A stretch of DNA of 64,000 bases from Nonomuraea thailandensis (lineage in GTDB: Bacteria > Actinomycetota > Actinomycetes > Streptosporangiales > Streptosporangiaceae). A program made the translations under genes and the position numbers. Where the stretch lies: contig NZ_JAMZEB010000001.1 of assembly GCF_024172165.1 (NCBI RefSeq), positions 620,001-684,000 on the forward strand, read 5' to 3'. Positions 17,901 through 26,400 of the stretch are shown piece after piece. The notes beneath the pieces are model-generated. The model was not told the origin of the DNA. It made no database searches and saw nothing but the letters and a program-made list of their open reading frames with translations. The first letter of the stretch is position 1, and the number at the start of each line of letters is the position of its first letter.

Positions 17901-18821
17901 CACCTTGCCGATCACCAGCCGCGCTCCCGGCGCGACGCCCTTGTTGGCGCCGTTCGAGGCGGTGCCGGTGCCCGCGACGATAGACGCGACGTGGGTGCCG
18001 TGCCCGTGACCGTCGGCCACGGGCTCCCCGGCGACGAAGCTCTCGCTCGCGACCACCTTGCCGGCCAGGTCGGGGTGGGCCTCGTCGACGCCGGTGTCGA
18101 GCACGGCCACCTTGACGCCCGTGCCGTCGAAGCCGGCTTCCCACGCTCGGGGGGCCCGTACCTGGGGCACGCTCTTGTCGAGCAGGGCACGTACCGGGCG
18201 GTCGAGCAGCAGGCGCTCGACGCCGGAGGCGAGTACGCCGACCCCGGCGGCCGGCGTTCCGGCGGTCATCTCGCGCCAGAACGCCGCCGCCTTTTCTGCG
18301 GGAACGGTCAGCGCCGTGGCGTGCACTGTGTGGAGCGCGTGGGTCGCGGTCGAGGCGGCGAGCTCCTCACCTCGCTTCAGAAGGGACGCACGGCCGACTT
18401 TCTCGGGAAATATGGCGATAGCGGGGATGGCTCGTGTCACACCGAACCCGTTGCTCCGCAGCAACCGCACGTCGAACATCGATCTGTCCAACCGCCCCTG
18501 TTCGATCAGCGGCAGGGCGTCGTCCGGGATCACGTACAGTTCGCGTACGGCGGCGTCCTTGGCGGGCGGGCTCTGCACCGAGAAGCTGGGCGTGCGCCCG
18601 TCACGCCGGGGCGCGGAGGTCACGCTCACGGCGTTCTCTCCGAGAACTCGCACAACGTCTCCGGTGATGAGGGTGACCGCGTCTGTGGCCGCGCCGCGTT
18701 CCGGCCCTGCGGCGGTCGCCCGTTCGGCGTCGTCCGCATGCGACCACGCCGGGCCGGGCAACGCCACGAGAACCGCGAGCAGCGGCCCGGCCAGATAGCG
18801 GCGGGGTATCTTCCGCTTCAT
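14925..18821 (-). CDS. Secreted S8 (subtilisin-like) serine peptidase, large multidomain
   Basis: About 1,298 aa. ATG 18821 is preferred over GTG 18824 because GGAGG sits 4 nt upstream of it. A Sec signal (IPRRYLAGPLLAVLVALPGP, cleaved after AWSHA) precedes an inhibitor-like pro-region with LITGDVVRV. The catalytic triad is visible: Asp242 in VAVLDTGVDE, His274 in HGHGTHVAS and Ser454 in SGTSMATPHVAG. The roughly 700-residue C-terminal part is beta-rich and has a CRQGDTLLVRP segment and a CPAGTGC pair. The frame is intact throughout, in contrast to its surroundings. The gene is divergent from a TrmB/LuxR-type regulator, so a regulated secreted protease is likely. Confidence 0.9.
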   Translation of the reverse strand: MKRKIPRRYLAGPLLAVLVALPGPAWSHADDAERATAAGPERGAATDAVTLITGDVVRVLGENAVSVTSAPRRDGRTPSFSVQSPPAKDAAVRELYVIPDDALPLIEQGRLDRSMFDVRLLRSNGFGVTRAIPAIAIFPEKVGRASLLKRGEELAASTATHALHTVHATALTVPAEKAAAFWREMTAGTPAAGVGVLASGVERLLLDRPVRALLDKSVPQVRAPRAWEAGFDGTGVKVAVLDTGVDEAHPDLAGKVVASESFVAGEPVADGHGHGTHVASIVAGTGTASNGANKGVAPGARLVIGKVLGNDGNGLTSDIIAGMEWAAAQGAAVVNLSLGGPAPAQESEDLMAQAVNRLTTSSGALFVIATGNAGPVASTVDTPGVAESALTVAGVDSADRTAGFSSRGPLPYDYPRVLKPDIAAPGVAIAAARAAGTSMGTPINDHYTRASGTSMATPHVAGAAAVLAQRQPGWKAAELKHALTASAHEAGRSVFEVGAGRLDVAAAVEQTVVSEGALDLGRSDEPSTDKVTRTLTYTATGSQDATLTVKASLHNAVTGAPAPDGAFTMPGTLSVPSGGEASMDVTLDPARLPHGSYSGTVTATDTSGRITRTAVGFVREPETTKLVVWINDHNGLPCKTYGSVDCSASSGVQAMNLDDPAHSATGTPGEPFRLRPGRYAITANVSFALNREHHVAVLALPEVQVSVNPLGIQGARMSLSAARQVRVQTDRQSEAYGGTLKFQRRVGEWSDYNAWITGYHNSSMWALPAPPPTVGQYLLTADLQQGAVPISGTVVSSSGVSGEAMKLNPRYDTYANVVPRFPASVRARLVNVGATLEPEEAAGLSGAIALARPKRIPLLDTDASFLDPEQEAALADAGAIGALVWSPDLAIGVPGTTMTARKIPVAGLPAPEGDRLAQRLADGAVTVKLVGGRQSPYLYSLKFYERDAIGSLQYRVGDGELAQIPVEHRTHGSAEPELWRYNLSMWPATGESSSITSGVLSSAPARTTELIGPVRSDQTWARWTDYDGYLLAYRLSILKAGPRPAEVTNAAPAAPGAAAAHPLLSRPCTTCRQGDTLLVRPTLALSDPALVTDPVPGSHLVGTSPTPTGLDARDVMLFEGDRQIPAEAPEHQLGRYAIPATPATLRLVYDRKDTFLPPSFRFGRAMRSEWTFRSERPASGSTCPAGTGCAVQPLLHIRYTADLNERNEAARGGSTLRLTAYREAGVPGAPLAKLSVAVSFDDGATWIDLRVSGRDDQRSVRLPAAPAEATSASLRLAASDQAGNSVRHELPNAFGLTS

Positions 18822-18860
18822 CACACCTCCGCAAGAAAAGTTCCTTACGATGGTGATCGA

Positions 18861-18886
18861 CGGGACCTATGGAACGAAAGGTCCCG
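18861..18886. promoter_or_regulatory. CGGGACC-N12-GGTCCCG inverted repeat
   Basis: Perfect 7-bp arms at 18861-18867 and 18880-18886 lie in the 115-bp gap between the divergent subtilase and regulator genes. This is a candidate operator for the regulator encoded at 18937. Confidence 0.45.
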
Positions 18887-18936
18887 GAGTGACGACTATG
18901 ATGCATTGCAACACTCGTCTCATGTAGGGAAGACCG

Positions 18937-19953
18937 GTGGGGGTACTGGAGCCCGTCGGGTTGACGGAGCAGGATGAGCGCCTCTACTTCGAACTGCTCC
19001 TCCGCCCCGGCAGAACCCGGGCGGAGCTCGCCTCGGCCCTGCTCGACTGGCCGCCGTCGCGGACGGCACGCACGCTGAAGACCCTCATCAACGCCGGACT
19101 GGTCACCACCCTCTCGGGTAAGCCGCCGCGCTACTCCCCGATAGCGCCGGACGTCGCGCTGGAGGGCCTGTCCCTCCGGCACATTGACCGGGTGCGTGAG
19201 GTACAGCGCAAGATCCCCGAGCTGATGGAGCGCTTCTGGAAAGCGCAGCGCGAAGGCGTGGCCGGAGACTTAGTGGAGATCCTCACGGGCGATCCTGTGG
19301 CGGTCCGCACGCGGGTGACGCAGCTCCAGAGCGCCGCCCGAATACGGGTTCGCGCGCTGGCAAGGCGTCCGTACGCGGCCAATCCCAACGTGCCCACGCA
19401 CGTCGAGCTCGACGCACTGGAGCACGGAGTTCGCTACCAGGTCGTGTACGAGCAGGACGAGGTCTGCAGCGCGGAACGCTGGCCCGATCTGCTCGCCGGC
19501 ATCGCGGCAGGCGAGGAGGCGCGCGTATTCGCCAGCCTGCCGGTGAAGCTGACACTCTTCGACGACTGGGCGGGCACCACACCGCTGGTGGATGAGGCAG
19601 GGCACTGGATCGGCACCATCGTCGTTCACCGGTCGCCCTTACTGGACGCGCTGTCGGCGCTGTTCGTGGCCTACTGGACCCGGGCCGTCCCGCTGGCGTG
19701 GCACTCCGGAAAGGGGCCGGCCCCCGCGGAGCCGGGAGAGCGGAAACCTTTGCAGGAGGACCTGGTCAAGCTGCTGGCCGCTGGGCTGACCGACCAGGCG
19801 ATCGCCCGTACGCTCCGGCTGAGTCGCAGCACAGTGCAGCGGCGGGTGAACGAGCTGATGGAGCGCCACGGCGCCGGGACCCGTTTCCAGCTCGGGCTCC
19901 AGCTGGGCCGGGCCATGGAGACACCGGCTCAGTCCGTTGAGCTGGACGGCTGA
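18937..19953 (+). CDS. TrmB-like/LuxR-type transcriptional regulator
   Basis: A 338-aa two-ended regulator. The N-terminus (EQDERLYFELLLRPGRTRAE, then RTARTLKTLINAGLV) is a TrmB/MarR-like winged helix. The C-terminus is a LuxR helix-turn-helix of about 60 residues (VKLLAAGLTDQAIARTLRLS, RSTVQRRVNELM). The middle region (about 100-250) resembles a ligand or effector domain seen in this actinobacterial family. GTG 18937 has AGGGA 6-10 nt upstream. The gene faces the subtilase and probably controls it. A second protein of identical architecture is encoded at 29236-30213. Confidence 0.85.
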   Translation: MGVLEPVGLTEQDERLYFELLLRPGRTRAELASALLDWPPSRTARTLKTLINAGLVTTLSGKPPRYSPIAPDVALEGLSLRHIDRVREVQRKIPELMERFWKAQREGVAGDLVEILTGDPVAVRTRVTQLQSAARIRVRALARRPYAANPNVPTHVELDALEHGVRYQVVYEQDEVCSAERWPDLLAGIAAGEEARVFASLPVKLTLFDDWAGTTPLVDEAGHWIGTIVVHRSPLLDALSALFVAYWTRAVPLAWHSGKGPAPAEPGERKPLQEDLVKLLAAGLTDQAIARTLRLSRSTVQRRVNELMERHGAGTRFQLGLQLGRAMETPAQSVELDG

Positions 19954-20250
19954 GTGCTGGCGAGCATTCCTGTCACGCGCAGAAACGCACTGTTGGGTCC
20001 ATGCGCTCGGCAAGGCCCTCCCTTCTGTCGGCAGTCCGCAAACCCGAGCTTGTGGACTGCGATGAAGTTCGAAATCCGTCAGATCCGAAGCCCGCAGGGG
20101 CCGTAAGAAGGCGACCTGTGTGAGCGGTTGGAGTACTTCCGTCCGGTGGATCAAGCTTCAGCAGTCAAGAGGCGTGCCGGATCGTCGGAGGAGCCCAAAG
20201 CGGTGAGGACCGGGCCGATAACGGAGGTTATGTCCCGCGGAGTGGTGTAA
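19954..20250. other. Intergenic stretch without recognisable genes
   Basis: About 300 bp up to the IS256 end. No ribosome site, family motif or clear repeat was found. It may hold the terminator of the regulator gene, but no convincing hairpin was seen. Confidence 0.35.
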
Positions 20251-20281
20251 GTGGCTCTCGCGTGAGGCTCTGCTGGATCGA

Positions 20282-21705
20282 CTATGCCGTCATCAGTTCG
20301 GTCTGCGCCACCTCCTGCTGGTCGGTGCCGGATATCGTAATGAGGGCCATGGAGCCTTCGGACAGGTAGCGGCGCTCAGCGACCTGCCATTCGTCGTGGG
20401 CTTCGACCAGCACCGCGCCGGCCAGTCGCAGCAGGGCTTCGGGGTTGGGGAAGACCCCGACGACGTCGGTGCGGCGTTTGATCTCTTTGTTCAGCCGTTC
20501 GAGGGGGTTGGTGGACCAGATCTTCTTCCAGTGCGCGGGCGGGAATGCGGCGAAGGCGAGGATGTCGTCGGCGGCCTCGTGCAGCATGGTCTCGACCTGG
20601 GGGAACTGGCGGCCGAGCATGCTAGCGATCACGCCCAGCTGGTCGCGGACCATGTCCGGGGTGGGCTGGGCGAAGATGGTGCGGATGGCGGCGGCGACCA
20701 TTTCGGCCGAGACCTTCGGGACACGGGCGAGCACGTTGCGCAGGAAGTCGGAGCCGTCAAGAAATAAGCTGTCGATTTCCGCAGTTCGCCTGGTCGAGGG
20801 ACTATGACGAGGCTCAGAAAGGGCGGCAGGGACTCTTGCTGCACCTGCGTGGGATTGCTCTGCACATAGGGGCCGGGGACGTCCTCGGGCCATCGCCTGA
20901 CAGGTGACACGCCGACAAGTTGTTTCTTGACGGCTCCAGTGAACCCGGCATCTTTGCCAGGCCGCACCGAGCAGCACCGCGCCGATGGAGGCGACCAGGC
21001 CGGCGTGCGCGTCGGAGATGACCAGCTGCACCCCGGCCAGGCCACGGGCCTTAGCGAGCGCAGGAACGCGGTCCAGAACGCGCCGTCCTCGCTGTCACCG
21101 ACGGCGAAGCCGAGCACTTCCCGACGGCCGTCGGCGCTGACCCCGGTGGCCACGATGACGGCCTGGGAGACCACCCGGCGGTTGACCCGGGCCTTGCAGT
21201 AGGTGGCGTCCAGGAACAAGTACGGGAACGTCTGCCCGGCCAGGGAGCGGTCGCGGAAGGCGGTGACTTCCTCATCCAGGTCGGCGCAGATGCGCGAGAC
21301 CTCGCTCTTGGAGATGCCGGTGTCCGCGCCGAGGGCTTTGACCAGGTCGTCGACCTTGCGGGTGGACACTCCGTGCAGGTAGGCCTCCATCACCACGGCA
21401 AACAGCGCCTGGTCGACCCGGCGGCGGCGTTCCAGCAGCGAGGGGAAGAACAAGCCGGTGCGCAGCTTGGGGATCTGCAGTTCCAGATCCCCTGCGGTGG
21501 TGGTCAGGGTGCGCGGCCGGTGCCCGTTACGTTGTGCCATCCGGTCCGGGGTGCGCTCGTGCGGGGCGGCGCCGATCACCGCGGTCAACTCGGCCTCGAT
21601 GAGCGCTTGGTAGATGGTCTCGGCGGCGTGCCGGATGCGCTCGCTCGCCTCGGAGTTCTTCAGTACCGAAAGAACTTCTAACAGGGCAGACTGGTCCAGG
21701 GCCAT
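20282..21705 (-). pseudogene. IS256-family transposase, frameshifted and interrupted
   Basis: The N-terminal frame (MALDQSALLEVLSVLKNSEA onward) contains the mutator-type block PYLFLDATYCKARVNRRVVS. A one-base loss near 21053 shifts FLRSLK-ARGLAG out of frame, and the protein continues in the second frame from QLVISDAHAGLVASIGAVLL. That frame is interrupted after RCRVH by about 64 foreign codons (the small element at 20750-20937) and resumes at FLRNVLARVPKVSAEMVAAA, running to the stop at 20282. The insertion preserves the frame; the single-base deletion alone already kills the gene. Confidence 0.85.
20750..20937. mobile_element. 188-bp MITE-like element with 25-bp terminal inverted repeats
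   Basis: GGAGCCGTCAAGAAA opens both ends (20750 on plus, 20937 on minus). The repeats match at 22 of 25 positions, continuing AA and TGTCG after the 15-bp perfect core. The element sits inside the IS256 transposase gene between codons for RCRVH and FLRNVL. ACT appears on both sides of the junction as a possible 3-bp target duplication. It encodes no protein of its own. Parent IS family not identified; a 3-bp duplication would suit an IS5-like source. Confidence 0.65.
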
Positions 21706-21766
21706 CGCGTGCTTCTCCCCTGCGTGTCACTTGGCGGTTTCACACAGAGACTCACGCGATGGCCCT

Positions 21767-22538
21767 CTGTCGTTGAAGGCGACGCGCCGTTCGAGGCCAG
21801 ATCTACACCACTCGACGGGACGTAACCATAACGGACCGTGACGGTGGCTGCTAAGTGTGGTTGGCGCTCGGGGCGTGTCCCGGGAGCGAGATCGCCCGGT
21901 AACCGCTGAGCAGCGCGCCCAGGGGCGGGTTATGAGCTCGCTCATGGACATCGCCTTCCGGGAGCACGGTCGCTGCAACCTACCCGGGCGTGTATCCGGC
22001 GTCGATGCGCGGGCCACGACGATGGGCTGCGACACCGCCAAAGGCGCCAGGGCAGGCGCCGGCGTTCTCGGCCGGTCAATCCGTGGAAGTCGTTCTTGAT
22101 GGACTGTACGGGCGAAGCCCGTTCCTCCTTTGCTTCTTCTGTTTAGGAAACAAACCAGTCCGCCGCCTTTACATTGTAGATTAACTCAGTCATCTCTGAG
22201 CGCCGCGACACGCAGAGGGGCGCAGGCTGGCCAGCAGCCTCTGGCGCGACTCTTTCGCATCCAGCTCGGCGATGCGGGCACACCCAGGCCGGCGACGGAG
22301 AGCCTGATCGGTGTCCGGCTCACAGCCGGTGAGCTAAGCGTCATCCGACAAGACCGCTCTCGCAGGCCCAGGGGCGACGGCCGCGAGGCTGCCGGCACGG
22401 GAGACCCGCCATGGTCTTCCTGGCCGTTTGGAACCTTGTGGTTCGTTGGTGGATTCGTGCGGTCGCCGAAGGGGAATCTTCGGCTGATCGGGCACGCGAC
22501 CGGCGGCTCGGCCACGACGCGTTCATGAGGCGGACACC
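21767..22538. other. Long intergenic region; one possible hairpin
   Basis: About 770 bp with no supported gene. ACGGGC-GAA-GCCCGT at 22108-22122 forms a 6-bp stem followed by a pyrimidine-rich run (TTCCTCCTTTGCTTCTTCTG), which could be a terminator on the plus strand, though no gene clearly precedes it. Nothing else was recognised. Confidence 0.35.
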
Positions 22539-22838
22539 ATGGCGACCGACTACGACAGCCCCCGCAAGACTGACGACGACTCGGCGGAGGACAGTCTGGC
22601 CGAGCTCCGGGACCGCCGTGCCGACGCCTCCTCCGGCCGCACCGACGTCGACGAGACCGACCTGGCCGAGTCGCTGGAACTGCCGGGCGCTGACCTGTCG
22701 GACGAGGAGTTGTCCGTGCGGGTCATCCCGCCTCAGGCGGACGAGTTCACCTGCTCGCGCTGCTTCCTGGTGCACCACCGTAGTCAGCGCGCCGCTGGGC
22801 GAGACGATCAGCAGATCTGCCGCGAGTGCGCCGCCTGA
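22539..22838 (+). CDS. DUF4193 small zinc-ribbon-like protein
   Basis: A 99-aa protein starting MATDYDSPR, the conserved start of DUF4193. The middle is acidic (DVDETDLAESLELPGADLSD). Near the C-terminus CSRCFLVHHRSQ and CRECA give four cysteines that can form a zinc knuckle. The family is widespread in actinobacteria, is normally about 100 aa and has no established function. It is intact and complete, one of few core-type genes within this IS-rich stretch. Confidence 0.88.
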   Translation: MATDYDSPRKTDDDSAEDSLAELRDRRADASSGRTDVDETDLAESLELPGADLSDEELSVRVIPPQADEFTCSRCFLVHHRSQRAAGRDDQQICRECAA

Positions 22839-22850
22839 GCGGGACGACGA

Positions 22851-23893
22851 TCAGGCGGCGTTCAGCCATGATTGCGGTAGGCGGCGGAGGGCTCTGATGC
22901 TCCAGATGATAGGTGCGGGCAAGAATAACCAGCCCGGGATCGCGGCGATGATCCGACGGCGTGATGCGTGGTTGCTGGCCCGCGGGTTGCCGGGGACACG
23001 GGCGCTGGGACGCTGGCCGGTCAGGCTGCAGATCCCGACTTCCCGATGTGGATCCTGGTCCATGGCCAGGAGATCCTCAGGCCGGGCCGGGCGGTGCAGA
23101 TCTTCATGCGGCGGATCTCGCGGCGGCCGTGGGCGGTTTCGTCGGTGCGGTCGTTGAGGATGGCTTCGCGCCAGGGCAGGGTCTTGAGTCGGCGCGGGAG
23201 CGTGGGCTGGTTGCCTTTGATGATGAAGAGGTAGTGGCCGCTGGCGGCGACGAGGTGGTGGGCGTGATCGTGCTGGGTGTGCAGGGCGTCGGTGGTGATC
23301 ACCACGCTGGTCAGGTCCAGGTCGCGCGGCCGGCGTGTGAAGGCGGGGATCTCGTTGCTCTTGGCCTCGATCTGGCGTTGGGCCAGGACGGTCTGGGTGT
23401 CGTGGCGGATGGCGGCCAGCAGGTGGGGCGCGCCGTTGCGGGTGCGGCTGCCGCGTAGGGTCTTGCCGTCCACGGCCAGGCCGAGCAGGGGCGTTTTGGG
23501 TGGAGGTCGCCTGTTCGGGTGGCTGGCAGGCGGCCAGCGCGGCGAGGTAGCCGCAGATCGCGGCGTCGAAGGCGTCGCCGTCCAGGCGGGCCAGCAGCCG
23601 TCCCAGGGTGGAGGCGGCCGGTCGCGTCGTGGCCGGGAGGCCGAGTTGGATGCGCAGGCCGGGGCCGTACCGGTGATGAACCTGGCGGGCTGCGCCGGTG
23701 ATGTCGCTCCGCTGAGGACGGCGAGCAGGGTTAAGGCGAGGAGCGGCCCGAGCCGGCAGCGGCGTCCCCTGCGACTGCGGGGGTCGGGCACGGTGTCCAG
23801 TACCTGGGCCAGGGTGGGCAGGTCGATGGCCGCGTCGGTGAGGGTGACGTGCTCCAGGTGACGACAGAGCACGTCGATCGGGGATGATGGCAC
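22851..23893 (-). pseudogene. ISAs1-family transposase remnant
   Basis: GTG 23893 gives VPSSPIDVLCRHLEHVTLTD, then LAQVLDTVPDPRSRRGRRC and LLAVLSGATS, the ISAs1 N-terminus. A frameshift then garbles about 70 residues. The frame is recovered at LLGLAVDGKTLRGSRTRNG and continues through LAQRQIEAKSNEIPAF and GHYLFIIKGNQPTL, with the DDE-type core around DGK. After RREIRRMKICTARPGL the C-terminus degenerates. Reading goes dead before a typical end, so the element is inactive; no terminal repeats were identified. Confidence 0.75.
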
Positions 23894-24040
23894 GCGAAAC
23901 GCGGCCCCTGTTCTTGATCGACTGGCTAGACGCCGACGATCATCAGGGGTCGCGTTTGTCATCTCTCCATCGGGGTGCCCTCAGCTGCCCCCTAGCACAG
24001 GGGTGTAGCCGTCTCACGAGCCGAGAACGCATCGGCCCTG

Positions 24041-24105
24041 CCCCAGGTTCTGGGAAGTTGCCTTCCCGCTACATACAGGGAAGGGAATATAGCTCCAACC
24101 TGGGG
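24041..24105. repeat. Nested inverted repeat
   Basis: Outer arms CCCCAGGTT (24041-24049) and AACCTGGGG (24097-24105) are perfect. Inside them CCTTCCC (24061-24067) and GGGAAGG (24078-24084) form a second perfect stem with a 10-nt loop. The structure lies in the 230-bp gap between the ISAs1 remnant and the first IS5 copy. Role unknown; it could be an IS end, a recombination site or a structured transcript. Confidence 0.5.
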
Positions 24106-24123
24106 AAACATTCCGCTACTTCC

Positions 24124-25233
24124 GAGAGGGCGTTTGATCCTGTCTGATCCCGGGTTTAGGTGCCGCGCCAGGTGGGGGTGTTCTCGCCGGTGAGTCGGCG
24201 GGCCATGAGATCGATCATGGCGATGTGGATCATGGCTTCGGAGCGGTCGGGGCGGGCTTCGTAGTCGCGCACCAGGCGGCGATGCAGCATCAGCCAGCCG
24301 AGCGTGCGTTCGGCCGGCCAGCGCCGCGGCAATGGGGTGAAGCCTCTGGTGGCGGGATCGCGGCGGACGATCTCGACGTCGATGCCGAGGGCCGCGCCGC
24401 CCTCGATGACGGTGGTGCGGTAGGCGCTGTCGGCCCAGGCCTTGGTGAGGGTGGGCCGGTCGGTGGCGGCTGTGACGAGCAGGGGTAGTCCGGCGGCGCT
24501 GTCGGAGAGGCTGGCGGCGGTGACCAGCACGGCCAGCAGGAGGCCCAGGGTGTCGGTGATGATGGTGCGCTTGCGGCCGGCGATCTTCTTGCCGGCATCG
24601 TAGCCCTGGCTGGTGGCGGGCACGTTGGTAGAGGTCTTGATGCTTTGGGCGTCGATCACGCAGGCGGTGGGCTCGGAGTCACGCCCGGCCGCGGTGCGGA
24701 CGGATCGGCGGAGCAGGCTGGTGAGCTGGTCAAAAATGCCGTCTTTCTGCCAGTGCGCGAAGTAGGCGTAGGCGGTCTGCCAGGGCGGGTACTCGTGCGG
24801 CAAGTAGCGCCAGGGGATGCCGGTGCGGTTGACGTAGAGGATCGCGTTCAGGATGTCGCGCAGGTCATGCTCGGGAGGACGGCCGATGTCTAGGGCGCCT
24901 GCGCGGCGTTCGGCTCGCCAGGCGGTCAAGACGGGCTCGACGAGCGCCCATCGGGCGTCGGACAGGTCGCTGGGATACGGTCGCGGTTCGGTCATGCCTT
25001 TGGGGTACTGCCGGAGTGACGCGGCTGGCCAGACGGCCATCCGGCCGTCGATCAAACCAGGGCGAGGTACCGCATGTGGGGATGAGACGGGAGCTTTCGG
25101 GGTCAGGCGGGCGCGGTGCGTCGGCCTGAACCGCCGATTGAGTACCGAACCGGGTCGAAGAGTGCGCCGATCCGGCGATCAACCTACGGAACCAAAGCCC
25201 TCATATGCCACCAGTCGGGCTTAAACGCCCACT
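24124..25233 (-). mobile_element. IS5-family insertion sequence, copy A
   Basis: The left end GAGAGGGCGTTT is at 24124-24135. The matching right end AAACGCCCACT (one or two mismatches) is at 25223-25233. The element of about 1.1 kb carries one transposase gene on the minus strand. It abuts copy B with almost no spacer. Confidence 0.7.
24156..24995 (-). CDS. IS5-family transposase (copy A)
   Basis: A 279-aa DDE transposase. The start MTEPRPYPSDLSDARWALVE is typical of the group; the open frame runs 20 codons further upstream without resemblance. An N-terminal DUF4096-type segment (RWRYLPHEYPPW region) precedes the catalytic core with CVIDAQSIKTSTN, AWADSAYRTTVI and RWPAERTLGWLMLHRRLVRD, supplying the DDE acids. 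No frameshift or stop is seen, so it may be active. It is related to but clearly diverged from copy B next door. Confidence 0.88.
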   Translation of the reverse strand: MTEPRPYPSDLSDARWALVEPVLTAWRAERRAGALDIGRPPEHDLRDILNAILYVNRTGIPWRYLPHEYPPWQTAYAYFAHWQKDGIFDQLTSLLRRSVRTAAGRDSEPTACVIDAQSIKTSTNVPATSQGYDAGKKIAGRKRTIITDTLGLLLAVLVTAASLSDSAAGLPLLVTAATDRPTLTKAWADSAYRTTVIEGGAALGIDVEIVRRDPATRGFTPLPRRWPAERTLGWLMLHRRLVRDYEARPDRSEAMIHIAMIDLMARRLTGENTPTWRGT

Positions 25234-26329
25234 GAGAGGGCGTTTAGGCATGTTCGGCGCCAGCCTGCCCTGTTATGGCCGTCGAGCGATTCGCGTACTT
25301 TGCGAGCTATCTATGCATATGCGAGTCCGGGTGGGCTCTCCTCGATGTCTGTTTCGTGAGACGAGCCGCTCCCGATTCCGTCTGGTGTAGAGATGTCCTG
25401 GACACGCCATGTTCCGGCAGATGCCAGGCATGACGTGGGGCTGGACGTAGGGGTCGGGTATGAACCTCCGGCGCCCGTACCGTTCCGACATCTCCGACGC
25501 CCGCTGGGCCTTAATCGAACCGACCCTGACCGCCTGGCGGCAGGCCCGGCTCGACCGCCGTCCCACCGGCGCACCCGCGCCCACTGACCTGCGAGAAATC
25601 TTCAACGCGATCTTGTATCTGAACCGGACCGGCATCGCCTGGACCTACCTCCCGCACGACTTCCCACCCCACGGCACCGTCTACTCCTACTACGCCGCCT
25701 GGCGCGATGAGGGCATCTTCGCCCAGCTCAACTACGACCTCACCGGCCTGGCCCGCGCCAAGGAAGGACGCGAGGCCGAACCCACCGCGGCAGTCATCGA
25801 CACCCAGACGATCAAGACCTCCACCAACCCGCCGACCGCGACACAGGGCACGGACGCCGCGAAGAAGATCGTCGGACGCAAGCGGAGCGTAGCCACCGAT
25901 GCCCTCGGCCTGCTCCTCGCTGTGGTCGTCTGCGCCGCCTCCGTCTCGGAGAACCAGGCCGGCATCCAGGTCCTCGACCAGGCCAAGGCCGCCCACCCCG
26001 CTCTGGCTGTGACCTGGGTAGACACCGGTTTCAAGAACCAGTTCGCCGAACACGCCGCCACCCTCGGAGTCAACGCCGAGGTCGTCCATCGCGACCCCGA
26101 AACCCGTGGCTTCCACGTCCTCAAGCGACGCTGGGTGATCGAGCGAACCTTCGGCTGGCTCATGCTCCACCGCCGCCTTGCCCGCGACTACGAGACCCTG
26201 CCCGCCAGTTCCGAAGCCATGATCCACATCGCGATGATCGACAACGCCAGCAAGCGCATCACCGACGAATCCACCCCAACCTGGCGAGGGACGCACTAGG
26301 ACGAACACCTACAAATCAAACGCCCTCTG
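25234..26329 (+). mobile_element. IS5-family insertion sequence, copy B
   Basis: Ends GAGAGGGCGTTT (25234-25245) and AAACGCCCTCT (26318-26328) frame a 1.1-kb element with a plus-strand transposase. Copies A and B share the terminal repeat sequence but not the interior, and lie head to head. Insertion of this pair probably removed the 5' half of the ABC transporter that follows. Confidence 0.7.
25460..26299 (+). CDS. IS5-family transposase (copy B)
   Basis: A 279-aa transposase with the same layout as copy A: MNLRRPYRSDISDARWALIE, then TYLPHDFPPHGTVYSYYAAW, VIDTQTIKTSTNPPT (first Asp), TWVDTGFKNQFAEH (second Asp) and RRWVIERTFGWLMLHRRLAR (Glu). The reading frame is complete with no internal stop. 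The two copies differ at many positions, so they are related elements that arrived separately rather than a recent duplication. Confidence 0.88.
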   Translation: MNLRRPYRSDISDARWALIEPTLTAWRQARLDRRPTGAPAPTDLREIFNAILYLNRTGIAWTYLPHDFPPHGTVYSYYAAWRDEGIFAQLNYDLTGLARAKEGREAEPTAAVIDTQTIKTSTNPPTATQGTDAAKKIVGRKRSVATDALGLLLAVVVCAASVSENQAGIQVLDQAKAAHPALAVTWVDTGFKNQFAEHAATLGVNAEVVHRDPETRGFHVLKRRWVIERTFGWLMLHRRLARDYETLPASSEAMIHIAMIDNASKRITDESTPTWRGTH

Positions 26330-26400
26330 ATGAGTGAGCTTAGCGTAAGCTGGTGATCACTCCCAGAAATGTCAGCTTCTCAGAAGTAATCCGTCCGAAC

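Larger units (their letters stand above)
20259..21758 (-). mobile_element. IS256-family insertion sequence (inactive)
   Basis: Terminal repeats read inward as CGCGTGAGGCTCTG at 20259-20272 and CGCGTGAGTCTCTG at 21745-21758 (13 of 14 identical). Just outside, GTGGCTCT and ATGGCCCT (6 of 8 identical) could be an eroded 8-bp target duplication. The transposase on the minus strand is disrupted, so the element is no longer autonomous. Confidence 0.75.

Noticed and set aside
15909..18977. A plus-strand open frame of over 1,000 codons opposite the subtilase gene
   Set aside because: It is the antisense shadow of a clearly real gene with a signal peptide and catalytic triad. Its translation is Arg/Gly/Val-rich low-complexity sequence typical of GC-rich antisense frames.
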